A DNA stretch of 64,000 nt from Bog-159 sp963738345. Its GTDB lineage: Bacteria > Acidobacteriota > Terriglobia > Bryobacterales > Bryobacteraceae. Positions 44,176-53,012 of this stretch are shown here, piece by piece. A model generated the notes under the pieces. It ran no database searches. It was given only the letters and a program-made list of their open reading frames with translations, and was not told the origin of the DNA. The position numbers and the translations under genes are program-made. Each line of letters begins with the position of its first letter. Within the stretch, counting starts at the first letter, position 1. The DNA is taken from positions 5,828,001-5,892,000 of the forward strand of contig CAVTWI010000002.1 in NCBI GenBank assembly GCA_963738345.1. The letters run 5' to 3'.

Positions 44176-45265
44176 ATCGCGGGCCGCTGGGGTGGACTCT
44201 GCCTCTCCATCGCCCTCACACTGCTGGCGGCGCCTGTGGCGTGGCCCCAGCAGCGCGCCAAGGTAATCATCAACGAAGATTGCTCCGGCCCCGGCGGTAG
44301 CAACATGCAAGCGCTGCTGACCCTAATTCAATCGCCGCGTGTGGAAGTGCTGGGCATCACCGTGGTCAGCGGCGACCAATGGCGCGATGAAGAACTGGCG
44401 CACACCCTGCGTCTGCTCGAGATCATTGGCCGCACGGACATCCCGGTATTCAGTGGCGCGGCTTTTCCTCTGGTCTTCACGCGCGAAGAGGCCCAACTGT
44501 GGCAGCAGCGCTTCGGCAAAGTCGCGTATGCGGGGGCGTGGGACGACCGGTGGTGGCATGAATCGACAATAGTGCCAGCCCTTCTTCGAGGGTGCGCCTT
44601 CCACGAAGCCGGCCACTGAGGATGCTGTTCATTTCATCCTTCGTATGGTGCACCAGTTTCCGCACGAAGTCACCATCTACGAAGGCGGCCCCATGACTAA
44701 CCTGGCGCTGGCCCAGTCGCTCGATCCGGAGTTCGCGGCGCTGGCAAAGGAACTCGTGTTCATGGGCGGGAGCGTCCACCCTGAGACCGATTACGAGGAG
44801 TTCGTCAACAATCCGCGGCATGAGTTCAACTTCTGGTTCGATCCGGAGGCGGCCTACATCGTGCTTCGCGCGCCGTGGAAGAAGATCGTCTGTACGCCTA
44901 CGGACGTCTCGATCAAGACGCGCCTAACTCCGGCCATGGTTAAGCGGATCGGCTCCAGCGGCACGCCCCTCGCTCGCTATATCGCACAGTTCTACCAGCA
45001 GGGCGGAGGCGCCGACTTTATGTGGGATGAACTGGCCGCAGCCGCTTGGATCGATCCCTCGATCATTACTAAACGTGAGATCCGCTATATGAGCGTGGAC
45101 ATCAGCCACGGACCCAGTTACGGAAACACGCTCACATGGTTCGAGCGGGATAAGCCGAAGACCGCGCTACCGCAGGTGGAGATTCAGTTAGACTTGGATA
45201 CGGCTAAGTTCACGGAGATGTTTATCGGCCTAATGAATGCACCGGTCATGCCCAGGCACAAGTAG
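44176..45265 (+). pseudogene. Nucleoside hydrolase-like protein, frameshifted, start unresolved
   Basis: A signal-like segment (LSIALTLLAAPVAWPQQ) begins just after the TonB receptor stop; no ATG, GTG or TTG in frame is found, so the start is probably obscured by error. The first half (KVIINEDCSGPGGSNMQALL and EVLGITVVSGDQW) runs to about 44580, where one base is lost; the second half (from about 44585: FILRMVHQFPHEVTIYEGGP, MTNLALAQSLDP, VFMGGSVHPETD) runs to 45265. The fold is that of inosine-uridine nucleoside hydrolases, but the usual DTDPGxDD calcium loop reads NEDCSGPGGSN, so ordinary activity is doubtful. About 350 residues in total. It is in the same low-quality stretch as the receptor. 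Confidence 0.7.
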
Positions 45266-45267
45266 GT

Positions 45268-46506
45268 TTACTGAGTTCCGGCGCTGCGTAACTGATAGAC
45301 AAATTGCTGAATCTCATGCCGCTCGCGTTCCACTTGCTGGTGTAACTTCGCCGACATTTGTTCGTAAGTGTCCAGTTCCTGTTTGGCTTTCTTCTTTTGT
45401 CCCGTGCGAGCATAAACCTGGCCCAGACGGTAATGCGGTTCGTCCATCTGCGGAGCCGCCCGGATCGCTTCTTTATACGCGGCGATGGCGCTCTCGTCCT
45501 GGTTTTGGTCGGCATAGAGTATCCCCAATTGCAAGTAAGCGGCTGCCAGGTTCGGGTCGAGGTGGATGGCCTTTTCCAGCAGGCCGCGTACACGGTCCGC
45601 GATCGGGTCATCCGGTGCCTTGCGCTGCTTCCACAGGCCCACGGCGTAATAGTAATCGGCCCAGGCGTTATCGGGATAAAGCTTAACGAATCGCGCCAGC
45701 CTTTCCGTGTATCCCGGTGTTTTGACCACTTCGAGACTCTGCACTTTGCCTAGGAACATATAGGGCGCGGGATCGTCAGGCGCCAGGTCGCAGGCTTCAA
45801 AAAAGCGTGCGGTGGCGCGCTCATAATCGCCGCGGGCATACCACGTGGCGGCCAGGCCCAGCAGCATTCTCGCCGATCGTGGATACAGATGGTGTCCCCT
45901 TTCGAAGACCTCCGCGGCCGGCTCGGTAGCCCGATGCACCAGCAGTTCGGCGCCCCAGTCAAACAGGTTCGGCTCGCTGGGATCGAGTTCCGCGGCATGT
46001 TGATACTCGCGCACGGCCGTCAGAGCGTCGCCCTTCTTCTCCGCCACGTAAGCCTTGCTTGGCGATGGCTCGCTCAAGGAGACAGTGGCCTTTGCCAGAG
46101 CTTCCGCTGACCGAAGCACCGTATCGGACCCATGGCCTCCGCGGCTGCTTGGGTCTGTCACTCCAGCTACAATGAAGCGCGGTTCGTCGGAGAAGCTATA
46201 TTCCAAAACCAGATCGATTTTCTTGGCCTCCCCCTCAGTGAGCACTACCTGCCGGGTTGCCGCTTCACCGTTTACCATCTCGGTGCGGAGGGTGTACTCG
46301 CCCGCCGTAAGCTCAGCGAAATGGTAGGTGCCGGCTGGGTCGGTCCGCGCAGTTTGCGCCGGGCCGCCATTCTTTATTTGCAGATTCACGGAAGCGCCCC
46401 CGGCTGGGCGACCCTCTGTATCGCGAATGGTCCCCTCAAGCGTTGCCCCAGCAACCAGTGCGGCACTGGCCAGACCAAGCCAAAACAGAGAGAGGCTGCG
46501 GCGCAT
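45268..46506 (-). CDS. Secreted TPR protein with N-terminal carboxypeptidase-regulatory domain
   Basis: The ATG at 46506 (MRRSLSLFWLGLASAALVAG) gives a signal peptide; the open frame extends to 46569 over the end of the upstream gene. After the signal is a CarboxypepD_reg-like beta-sandwich (ATLEGTIRDTEGRPAGGASV, about 22-105), then TPR repeats (about 150-400) such as AYLQLGILYADQNQDESAIA and HYRLGQVYARTGQKKKAKQE. 412 residues. TPR proteins bind other proteins; here probably the partners encoded upstream. Last gene of the minus-strand TonB/UnbV operon, 49 bases after the previous. Confidence 0.82.
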   Translation of the reverse strand: MRRSLSLFWLGLASAALVAGATLEGTIRDTEGRPAGGASVNLQIKNGGPAQTARTDPAGTYHFAELTAGEYTLRTEMVNGEAATRQVVLTEGEAKKIDLVLEYSFSDEPRFIVAGVTDPSSRGGHGSDTVLRSAEALAKATVSLSEPSPSKAYVAEKKGDALTAVREYQHAAELDPSEPNLFDWGAELLVHRATEPAAEVFERGHHLYPRSARMLLGLAATWYARGDYERATARFFEACDLAPDDPAPYMFLGKVQSLEVVKTPGYTERLARFVKLYPDNAWADYYYAVGLWKQRKAPDDPIADRVRGLLEKAIHLDPNLAAAYLQLGILYADQNQDESAIAAYKEAIRAAPQMDEPHYRLGQVYARTGQKKKAKQELDTYEQMSAKLHQQVERERHEIQQFVYQLRSAGTQ

Positions 46507-46555
46507 GGCTGTCACGTTGAAGCCATTGTAACTCCCGTCCGCCGGGCGAACGCCG

Positions 46556-49500
46556 TCAGCGCAGTGCATCGAGTGCCCGCAGCGCCTGCGAATGATCCGG
46601 ATGCTGCTTCAAAAGGTCCATCAGGACCGCCCGCGCTTTGTCCGGCGAACCCTCCAGACCATAGACGCGAGCCAAATTCAGGTAAGACTGATCGAAGCCG
46701 GGCGCCACCCGGATACACTCTTCGAACTTCGCCACCGCCTCGTCCCGCCGCTGGGTTCTGAGGTAGAGAATTCCCAGATTGTTCAACGCTTCCGGATAGT
46801 CGGGGCGCAGGCGCAGGGCCTTAGCTAAGTAGTCGTAAGCGCGCGTGGGGTCGTCGGTTTGGGCAAACACCATGGCAAGGTTGTAATTGGCTTCGGGATC
46901 TTGCGGACGGGCAGCGAGCGCTCGCTCCAGCGTCGCTTTCGCTTCCGGCCAGCGCTTCTGCAACCGGTACGCGTTACCCAGGTTCTCAAGCGCGATCCAA
47001 TAGTCCGGACTGACTCGTAGCGCCTCCTGAAAGTGGCCCACCGCTTCATCCATGTGGCCCTCACGCGTGGCCAGCAAGCCCAGATTGTTCCAAGCGTTCG
47101 GCAAAGTGTCCGGGTAGGCGGTGCGCAGTCTTACAGTACGTTCGAAATAGTCGCGTGACTCGCGCAATCGATCCTGTTTCAGATAGACGCTACCGATTCC
47201 GTAGTGCGCCTCGGCGCTGGCGGGGTCGTCGCGAAGGGCCTGCCGGAAGGCGGATTCCGCCGGTTCGAAGTAGCCTCGCTGGAAGTATGCCGATCCCAAA
47301 GTCAGCGAGTTTCGCCCGAATTCGTAAGTGGCTGCGCTCCCGGGGAAAGGCAGTGACTTCGCCAGACGCTCCGCAGTGGTGCGGGGTATGCTCCGCAAGT
47401 CAGCCGTCACATGGGATGCGCTGACCGCGCCCTGATAGACTTTGACCACGTTCCCGTTTTCATCGATGAGGAATGCGGTAGGGAGCACTAAGTCACGGTG
47501 CCGGTCGAACACATAGCGGTAAAGGATGCTGTAAGTGGCGGCTAGCTCCGCGGCCTCGTCCACTCGAACAGCTACGAGTTGCACGTCTTGAAGCGGACCG
47601 CTCGCACGCAAGACATCCTCCGCGCCGTGCGCCAGAAACTGCAAAAGCGCCGCTTTCCCGCGCATGATAGACGGCGGTAACGCGGGCGCGGCTACGGGCG
47701 AAAGCAGCCACGTTTCCGAAATCTGCGGTAGTGTGTCGCCGGCTTGCGAAACGGAAGCGGTGCGCCCGGGCATGGGCCGGAAGGGCTCCATACGCATGGG
47801 CGGCGCGCCTTCATCGATCCAAACCCGGTGATTGAGCGGCAGATCATGGACCTGCTGCAGCGCACCATTCGGCCAGCGGATCGTAGCTTGCACCGGCGCA
47901 CGGGCCGCGCCCAAACCGAAGAAGACTTCCTTGCTGTGCTGGGAAAGAAATCCGGATCCGGCCTGCAAGGTCTTACTGTGCTGTCCCGTTTCCGTCTGCA
48001 CCGTAATGGTGGCGCCGATGGCGTCGCGATTGCTCTTCACTCCACGCAACCGGAACACGATGGATGGCGGAAGTGCTTCCACAATGTTCTTCACCAGCCG
48101 CAACTGCGGCGCATTACGATTCTTCAGCACCAGTTCCTGGCGGCCATCATGATCGAAATCGGCCAAGGCGAAGGCCCGGCCGTCTTCCAGGAAATCAAGT
48201 CCCACCGCGCCGGAGACATCCGAAAACGTGCCGTCCCCATGGTTTGCCAGACAGACATTTCGCTCGAAACCGCTCCAGCTATAATCCGCCCGGATCAATT
48301 CGTTGATGGCGTTCCAACCCTGTTCGTAATCTGGAGAAGCCTTGGCCTCAGCCGGCGACTTTGCCACCACCTGCCGCCAGAAGAAGCTATTCAAATCTTC
48401 GCGGATGGGTCCGGATAACATGCCGTTGGCGATGTACAGATCTTCGTAGCCGTCGTGGTCGAAGTCCCAGGTATCGCTCGACCACGACCACCTTCCGTTG
48501 CCTGCCTGCGCGGCGGTAGTGGCATCCTCGAAGCCCGCACCGGTGTTCCGGAATAGCGAATTGCCCATCGCATGTTTGCGATAGAGCGCGCGCACCTGGG
48601 CGGCCGCCGCCTTTTGAAACCCTTCCTGCATGGAGATGCGCTCGCCGGCAGCGGTCCACATGTTTGCCACATAGAGATCGGCAGCCCCGTCGTTGTTATA
48701 ATCCAGCCATGATACGCTCATGCCCGCGCCGACATCCTCCACGACCGCCTGGGCCGCCACGTCGGTAAATGTTCCGTCGCCATTGTTACGGTATAAGTTC
48801 TTGCGCCCGAAGTCGTTCACCACATACAAGTCCGGCCAACCATCATTATTGTAATCGCTCCAGCCACAACAGAAGCTATACCGGGTATTGTTTTGGTTCA
48901 GGCCGCTGGCCGCAGTGACATCGCGAAAAGTGCCATCGCCGTTATTGCGCATCAGGAAGTTTGGCGGGCCGTTCTCCGCCGCGTAATAAGGGACAGGATA
49001 CTTATACTGGTCGGCACCTTGATAGTAAGAGTAGAGACAGAAGTAGATATCTAACCGACCGTCATGATCGTAGTCTGCCGCGGCTGCTCCCGTAAATGTT
49101 CCCTGCGGGGGATTGGCGAATGCGAAAGCGTCCGGTTTCATGCGGAACTTTCCTCCGCCCTGATTCATGAACAGCAAGGGACCGTTGGCTCGTACCACGA
49201 CTAGGTCCTGCCGTCCATCGTTGTCGAAATCGGCGAACAATGCACACGCCGTATTCTCCAGGATTCCAACGCCAGATGCTTCCGTAATATCCTCGAAGGT
49301 GCCGTCTCCGCGATTGCGGTACAAACGGTTGGGAAGCCCGGCCGGTTGGCAGACGTACAGATCGTCAAACCCGTCGCCATCGATGTCGCCCACTGACACC
49401 CCGTTGTGTCCGTATATGTCGATGCCGCTGGCGCCATCGAGTACCGTGCGCCAATAATCCACGCCGTGGGCCAGTTGCTGCCGGTAGGATGAATTTCGAG

Positions 49501-50164
49501 TAAAGGCTTGAGCGGTAACGTCTGCAAACCAAGGGGCGGCGGTCCGGCAGCGCGTCTCATCGGACCAACTCCACCGCCGTACGCTCCATACGCCGGGCGT
49601 GCCGGCTTCCCACTCGACGTCCCACGTACCCACGCGCTGCTCGCGATGAAAGCCGGAACCTTCGCCCACCAATTCGTATCGGATGCGAGTCTGCAGCCGT
49701 CCTGCGGCCACCTCGATGCGCGTTACTTGAAAGTCCGCCGTGAGCAGCTTCGAGAAACCGGCGAGGTGCGACCGCAGTTCTCGAACAAACGCCTCGCGCC
49801 CCAGCGGCGTCTGAGATGAGAAGGTAACGCGCCGGATTTCGAGCGCCGCTCCGGGCCGCACCACACGAGAGTCCACGGCGTTAAGCGACGACCCCGCAAA
49901 GTCAGCCGCTAGGATCCGCTCGATACTCTGCAAGTTCCCCGGCGACGTGATCAGTCCCGCGCTCCACTGCGTCAGCAGGGCGGCAATCCGATCGTGCTCT
50001 ATCTCTAAGGGGAACTCGTCGCCTGCGGGCGCGAGTTTGGCGCGCATGGTGTCAAAAGGCGTCTGGCCTCCCAATCGCAGACCACGCGCGAGGAAAGCTG
50101 CCGCACCCTGGCAAGATCGGACTAGAAAATTACGCCGAAGAATATCACGCACGCCTGAAATCAA
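46556..50164 (-). CDS. FG-GAP/UnbV-ASPIC, thioredoxin-like and TPR fusion protein
   Basis: The 1202-aa protein starts with a twin-arginine-like signal (RDILRRNFLVRSCQGAAAFL). Residues about 250-680 are FG-GAP/VCBS propeller repeats with calcium loops (GDIDGDGFDDLYV, ADFDNDGRQDLVV, ADYDHDGRLDIYF, SDYNNDGWPDLYV). Residues about 695-770 are an UnbV/ASPIC domain (GVKSNRDAIGATITVQTETG, IRWPNGALQQVHDLP). A thioredoxin-like region follows (about 840-925: LLQFLAHGAEDVLRASGPLQ, LPTAFLIDENGNVVKVYQG) but without the CXXC. The rest is TPR (NLGLLATREGHMDEAVGHFQ). It is 10 bases downstream of the TonB receptor. Probably an exported, calcium-stabilised surface protein; activity unknown. Confidence 0.85.
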   Translation of the reverse strand: MISGVRDILRRNFLVRSCQGAAAFLARGLRLGGQTPFDTMRAKLAPAGDEFPLEIEHDRIAALLTQWSAGLITSPGNLQSIERILAADFAGSSLNAVDSRVVRPGAALEIRRVTFSSQTPLGREAFVRELRSHLAGFSKLLTADFQVTRIEVAAGRLQTRIRYELVGEGSGFHREQRVGTWDVEWEAGTPGVWSVRRWSWSDETRCRTAAPWFADVTAQAFTRNSSYRQQLAHGVDYWRTVLDGASGIDIYGHNGVSVGDIDGDGFDDLYVCQPAGLPNRLYRNRGDGTFEDITEASGVGILENTACALFADFDNDGRQDLVVVRANGPLLFMNQGGGKFRMKPDAFAFANPPQGTFTGAAAADYDHDGRLDIYFCLYSYYQGADQYKYPVPYYAAENGPPNFLMRNNGDGTFRDVTAASGLNQNNTRYSFCCGWSDYNNDGWPDLYVVNDFGRKNLYRNNGDGTFTDVAAQAVVEDVGAGMSVSWLDYNNDGAADLYVANMWTAAGERISMQEGFQKAAAAQVRALYRKHAMGNSLFRNTGAGFEDATTAAQAGNGRWSWSSDTWDFDHDGYEDLYIANGMLSGPIREDLNSFFWRQVVAKSPAEAKASPDYEQGWNAINELIRADYSWSGFERNVCLANHGDGTFSDVSGAVGLDFLEDGRAFALADFDHDGRQELVLKNRNAPQLRLVKNIVEALPPSIVFRLRGVKSNRDAIGATITVQTETGQHSKTLQAGSGFLSQHSKEVFFGLGAARAPVQATIRWPNGALQQVHDLPLNHRVWIDEGAPPMRMEPFRPMPGRTASVSQAGDTLPQISETWLLSPVAAPALPPSIMRGKAALLQFLAHGAEDVLRASGPLQDVQLVAVRVDEAAELAATYSILYRYVFDRHRDLVLPTAFLIDENGNVVKVYQGAVSASHVTADLRSIPRTTAERLAKSLPFPGSAATYEFGRNSLTLGSAYFQRGYFEPAESAFRQALRDDPASAEAHYGIGSVYLKQDRLRESRDYFERTVRLRTAYPDTLPNAWNNLGLLATREGHMDEAVGHFQEALRVSPDYWIALENLGNAYRLQKRWPEAKATLERALAARPQDPEANYNLAMVFAQTDDPTRAYDYLAKALRLRPDYPEALNNLGILYLRTQRRDEAVAKFEECIRVAPGFDQSYLNLARVYGLEGSPDKARAVLMDLLKQHPDHSQALRALDALR

Positions 50165-50174
50165 AAGTACCAGA

Positions 50175-52667
50175 CTAAAAGATCACATCGAAATCGGCGG
50201 TGAACCGGCGGTGTCTGTCGCCAAAGAACAATCCGTAAGCAGGATCGGCGATGTTGCCGTGAAAGGCTGCCGGATTGAAATGGTTGGTCAGATTGAATCC
50301 AGTGATCGACGGTCGCAGAGTATACTTCGGATTGATCTTGATGTCCTTAGAAAACCGCGAATCGAGCGAAGCAAAACTTGGAAACCGGTTGGCAAAAGGC
50401 GTCCCCACATAATTCTGATAGGCGTCCGTAACCGCGTAAGGAAAGCCGCTGCGGTATTCGAAGACCGGCGCCACGCGGAATCCGGCCGGAAGTTGCAGCA
50501 GTCCCCACGCCAAGAAGCGATTCGGAACGTCACCTGGCAGATTGCCGAACTGGTCAGCGCGGACGATGGGTACCGGAAAGCTGCCCAGATAGCTGGCGAA
50601 ATCGTTCAGATCGCCGCGTGCCCGGCTGCGCACATACGAAAAGAACAATTCGCGCTTATCGTTCAACCGGACGCGCGTGGTCACTTCGAACTGGCGGTAG
50701 CGCGATTGTCCCGTGCCCGAGAGCAGGTCTGCCCCAATATTGGTTGCCGGATTAGGCGCCAGAGTATTCATGATGACCAGGCCTGACGACGCGCTCTGCA
50801 TATAACCGACGCGGAGCCTGACGTGCGTCGTCAAAGGCTGCTCGATCTGCAGGCTGCCGGTGAGGCTTCGCGGAGAGAAATTGCCCGCCGTCGCTTCCTG
50901 AAACACGAACGGATACCGTACATCCACCGTACCCAAAGCGTTCTGGTAAAGGAACGGCCCGCCGGTAACCTGGCCATTCGCGCCAAACAGCGTGATCGAC
51001 TGGCTGGGATAGGAATTGAAAGCATACACGTTCAACGGTACCCGGTCGTAGAACAGCCCGACGCCCGCGCGGACCACGGTGCCTGCGCTGGGGAAGATAT
51101 TCCATGCCACGCCGGCGCGCGGCGCCACCCGGAAACTCTCCGAAACCTGCTGCGATTCGGTGCGAATGCCTAAATCCACCGACACTCGCGGCGTCACAAT
51201 CCAGTGATCCTGCCCAAAGAAAGCATATTCAGTGTCCCAGCGGCGGAACGCCTGTCCACCCGTAAATGTGATGCTCTCGATCAACTGGCTGGCGGCATTT
51301 AGAATATCGACCGGATGTTCAGTCACGTCGCCGTTGTCAGTGCTCTCGGCCATGTATGCGCCCACTTTGTAGTTATGCGAGCCCAGCCAGTTGACCGCTC
51401 CGAAGCTGAAGACCGGCGCGAGGCTCAGGCGGGAAGCATTGCGCGACTGCAGGGCGAAGTAGTTGCCTGTGTTGCCGGCCGGCGTCATAACAAGGTCCGC
51501 GCTACCCTGACCCCACACCCGGGCATTGAACTCGGTCGCCGAAAAGGTGGTATCGAGAACGCCGGAGCCGATCATCAACCGGTCGGCCAACGTAGCCGTA
51601 TAGTTATGCGTGCTGGCATCCGGCGACGTCGGCTGCGGATTGAAGAAGTTCATGTTCACGTAATCCAGGCGCTGCGGAGCTACGTGGATGGTCGCCGTTA
51701 CCAGTTGTTTACTCGACGCTACCCAGTCGAACTGCGCAAAGGAATTGAGCCCTTCGGTCTTCTTGTTGTTATACGGGAAGGGCAGTTCGAAGACTTCGGT
51801 CTTGCGCATTTCGTATTCGAGGCCTTCGGAGAAGTACAGCTTGCCAGGGATCAGCGGACCTTCGGCGTTCACGCGAGGCGTGGCGTCTTTCAAACCCTGC
51901 ATGTGGTAACTGCGAATACGGAAATCAGGGAAGGGATCGTTCAGTTCCCATTTCCACTTTTCGCCGCCGCGCCGCGTTTCCACCGATACCAGGCCTTCGC
52001 TGAAGCGGCCATATTCCGCCAGGAAGGGGGTCTGATAGAAATTCAAGGTCTCTACACTATCGATCGGCACAGTCAGTCCGAACTGGCCGGTGGCCGGATC
52101 GGTAACATCGGCGGAGTTCACGATGAGCGCGCTACGATGTTCTCCGGCAGCGGAAAGCAGCAGGCCGCCATTCTGGTCGCGAACCACACCGGGCAGCAGT
52201 GGTAACGCATCCGTGGCGGTCGCGGGGCGGCCGGGAAGTTCCTTTATCGTGTGGACGTGCAGATCGGTGGCAGCCGAACCGGCTTCGTCGACGGGTGCGG
52301 CGCTACCCTTTACTTCAACGCTCTCGTGGCGGTCGAGCGCGGGTACCAAAGTCAGTTCGACCACGGCGGATACCGATTGGGATAGGTCCAAATCGACCTT
52401 CCGCGCAGTCTCAAAACCGTCTTTCGAGGCGGTAATCTCGTAATTGGCAGGCTTCAGACCGGCAAATTGGGCGTGCCCTTTGGCGTCGGTCACGGCCTGC
52501 GAAACCGGCGTTTGGCCCAGCGTCAACTCCAACTTAACGCCGGATACCGGCTGGCTGGTGACGTCGATAATCGACACTTCTATGGTTAAGTCCGCCGGCT
52601 GCGCGACGGCGCATGCGACAAGCGGTCCTAGAAAAACGACCGCGCGCACCCAATCCCCTAAACTCAT
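50175..52667 (-). CDS. TonB-dependent receptor with carboxypeptidase-regulatory domain (intact)
   Basis: The 830-aa protein has a signal (VVFLGPLVACAVAQ), a CarboxypepD_reg domain (about 25-110: LTIEVSIIDVTSQPVSGVKL), a plug (ELPGRPATATDALPLLPGVV, about 145-240) and a barrel ending in an aromatic residue (FTADFDVIF), the outer-membrane insertion signal. It is shorter than the broken receptor at 40720 and clearly different in sequence. It leads the operon with the FG-GAP/TPR fusion, 10 bases before it, and follows the 57-aa gene by 65 bases. Ligand unknown. Confidence 0.9.
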   Translation of the reverse strand: MSLGDWVRAVVFLGPLVACAVAQPADLTIEVSIIDVTSQPVSGVKLELTLGQTPVSQAVTDAKGHAQFAGLKPANYEITASKDGFETARKVDLDLSQSVSAVVELTLVPALDRHESVEVKGSAAPVDEAGSAATDLHVHTIKELPGRPATATDALPLLPGVVRDQNGGLLLSAAGEHRSALIVNSADVTDPATGQFGLTVPIDSVETLNFYQTPFLAEYGRFSEGLVSVETRRGGEKWKWELNDPFPDFRIRSYHMQGLKDATPRVNAEGPLIPGKLYFSEGLEYEMRKTEVFELPFPYNNKKTEGLNSFAQFDWVASSKQLVTATIHVAPQRLDYVNMNFFNPQPTSPDASTHNYTATLADRLMIGSGVLDTTFSATEFNARVWGQGSADLVMTPAGNTGNYFALQSRNASRLSLAPVFSFGAVNWLGSHNYKVGAYMAESTDNGDVTEHPVDILNAASQLIESITFTGGQAFRRWDTEYAFFGQDHWIVTPRVSVDLGIRTESQQVSESFRVAPRAGVAWNIFPSAGTVVRAGVGLFYDRVPLNVYAFNSYPSQSITLFGANGQVTGGPFLYQNALGTVDVRYPFVFQEATAGNFSPRSLTGSLQIEQPLTTHVRLRVGYMQSASSGLVIMNTLAPNPATNIGADLLSGTGQSRYRQFEVTTRVRLNDKRELFFSYVRSRARGDLNDFASYLGSFPVPIVRADQFGNLPGDVPNRFLAWGLLQLPAGFRVAPVFEYRSGFPYAVTDAYQNYVGTPFANRFPSFASLDSRFSKDIKINPKYTLRPSITGFNLTNHFNPAAFHGNIADPAYGLFFGDRHRRFTADFDVIF

Positions 52668-52732
52668 CTTTTGTTTTCTTTATTTTACTGCCTTTAGGAT
52701 TGTCTACGTGGTGCGCGCGGCCGGGGTTGCAC

Positions 52733-52906
52733 TTAATGGCTGTCGCCATCATGATCGACGTCACCCATGGCCGCTTTGGCGGCACTGCTGAGTTCGACGG
52801 TATCCGGCGCAGAGGGGGTATGACCTCCAGCGGCAGGCTTTGCCGAGGTGGGAGGCGCTTGGTAGGCTTGGGTTACGTGAGTGCTGCTGGCTATTGGGTT
52901 CATCAT
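52733..52906 (-). CDS. 57-aa conserved-looking small protein ending in DVDHDGDSH
   Basis: ATG at 52906 (an ATG-ATG pair) with AAGG eight bases before; stop TAA at 52735-52733. The product begins MMNPIASSTHVTQAYQAPPT, has a Ser/Ala/Pro-rich middle, then DTVELSSAAKAAMG and ends DVDHDGDSH. The end has the look of a metal-binding acidic loop. I recall similar tails in Acidobacteria small proteins (DTVxLS, AAKA, DVDHDGDSH), but cannot check. It has no signal peptide or membrane segment. It is the first gene of the TonB/FG-GAP/TPR group, 65 bases before the receptor. The regular codons and good ribosome binding site support it as real. Confidence 0.65.
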   Translation of the reverse strand: MMNPIASSTHVTQAYQAPPTSAKPAAGGHTPSAPDTVELSSAAKAAMGDVDHDGDSH

Positions 52907-53003
52907 GGTTTACCTTATCGGCCGCTCGCTGCCTATCTTCATCTTTTTCTAAACCCAACCTAAACAGTTTTGCGGGAAATGGCGTCAATTGTGTGAACAA
53001 GCC

Positions 53004-53009
53004 GGAGGA
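53004..53009 (+). promoter_or_regulatory. Ribosome binding site of the FecR/DUF6600 gene
   Basis: GGAGGA three bases before the ATG at 53013; fixes that start rather than the one at 52989. Confidence 0.65.
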
Positions 53010-53012
53010 TGT

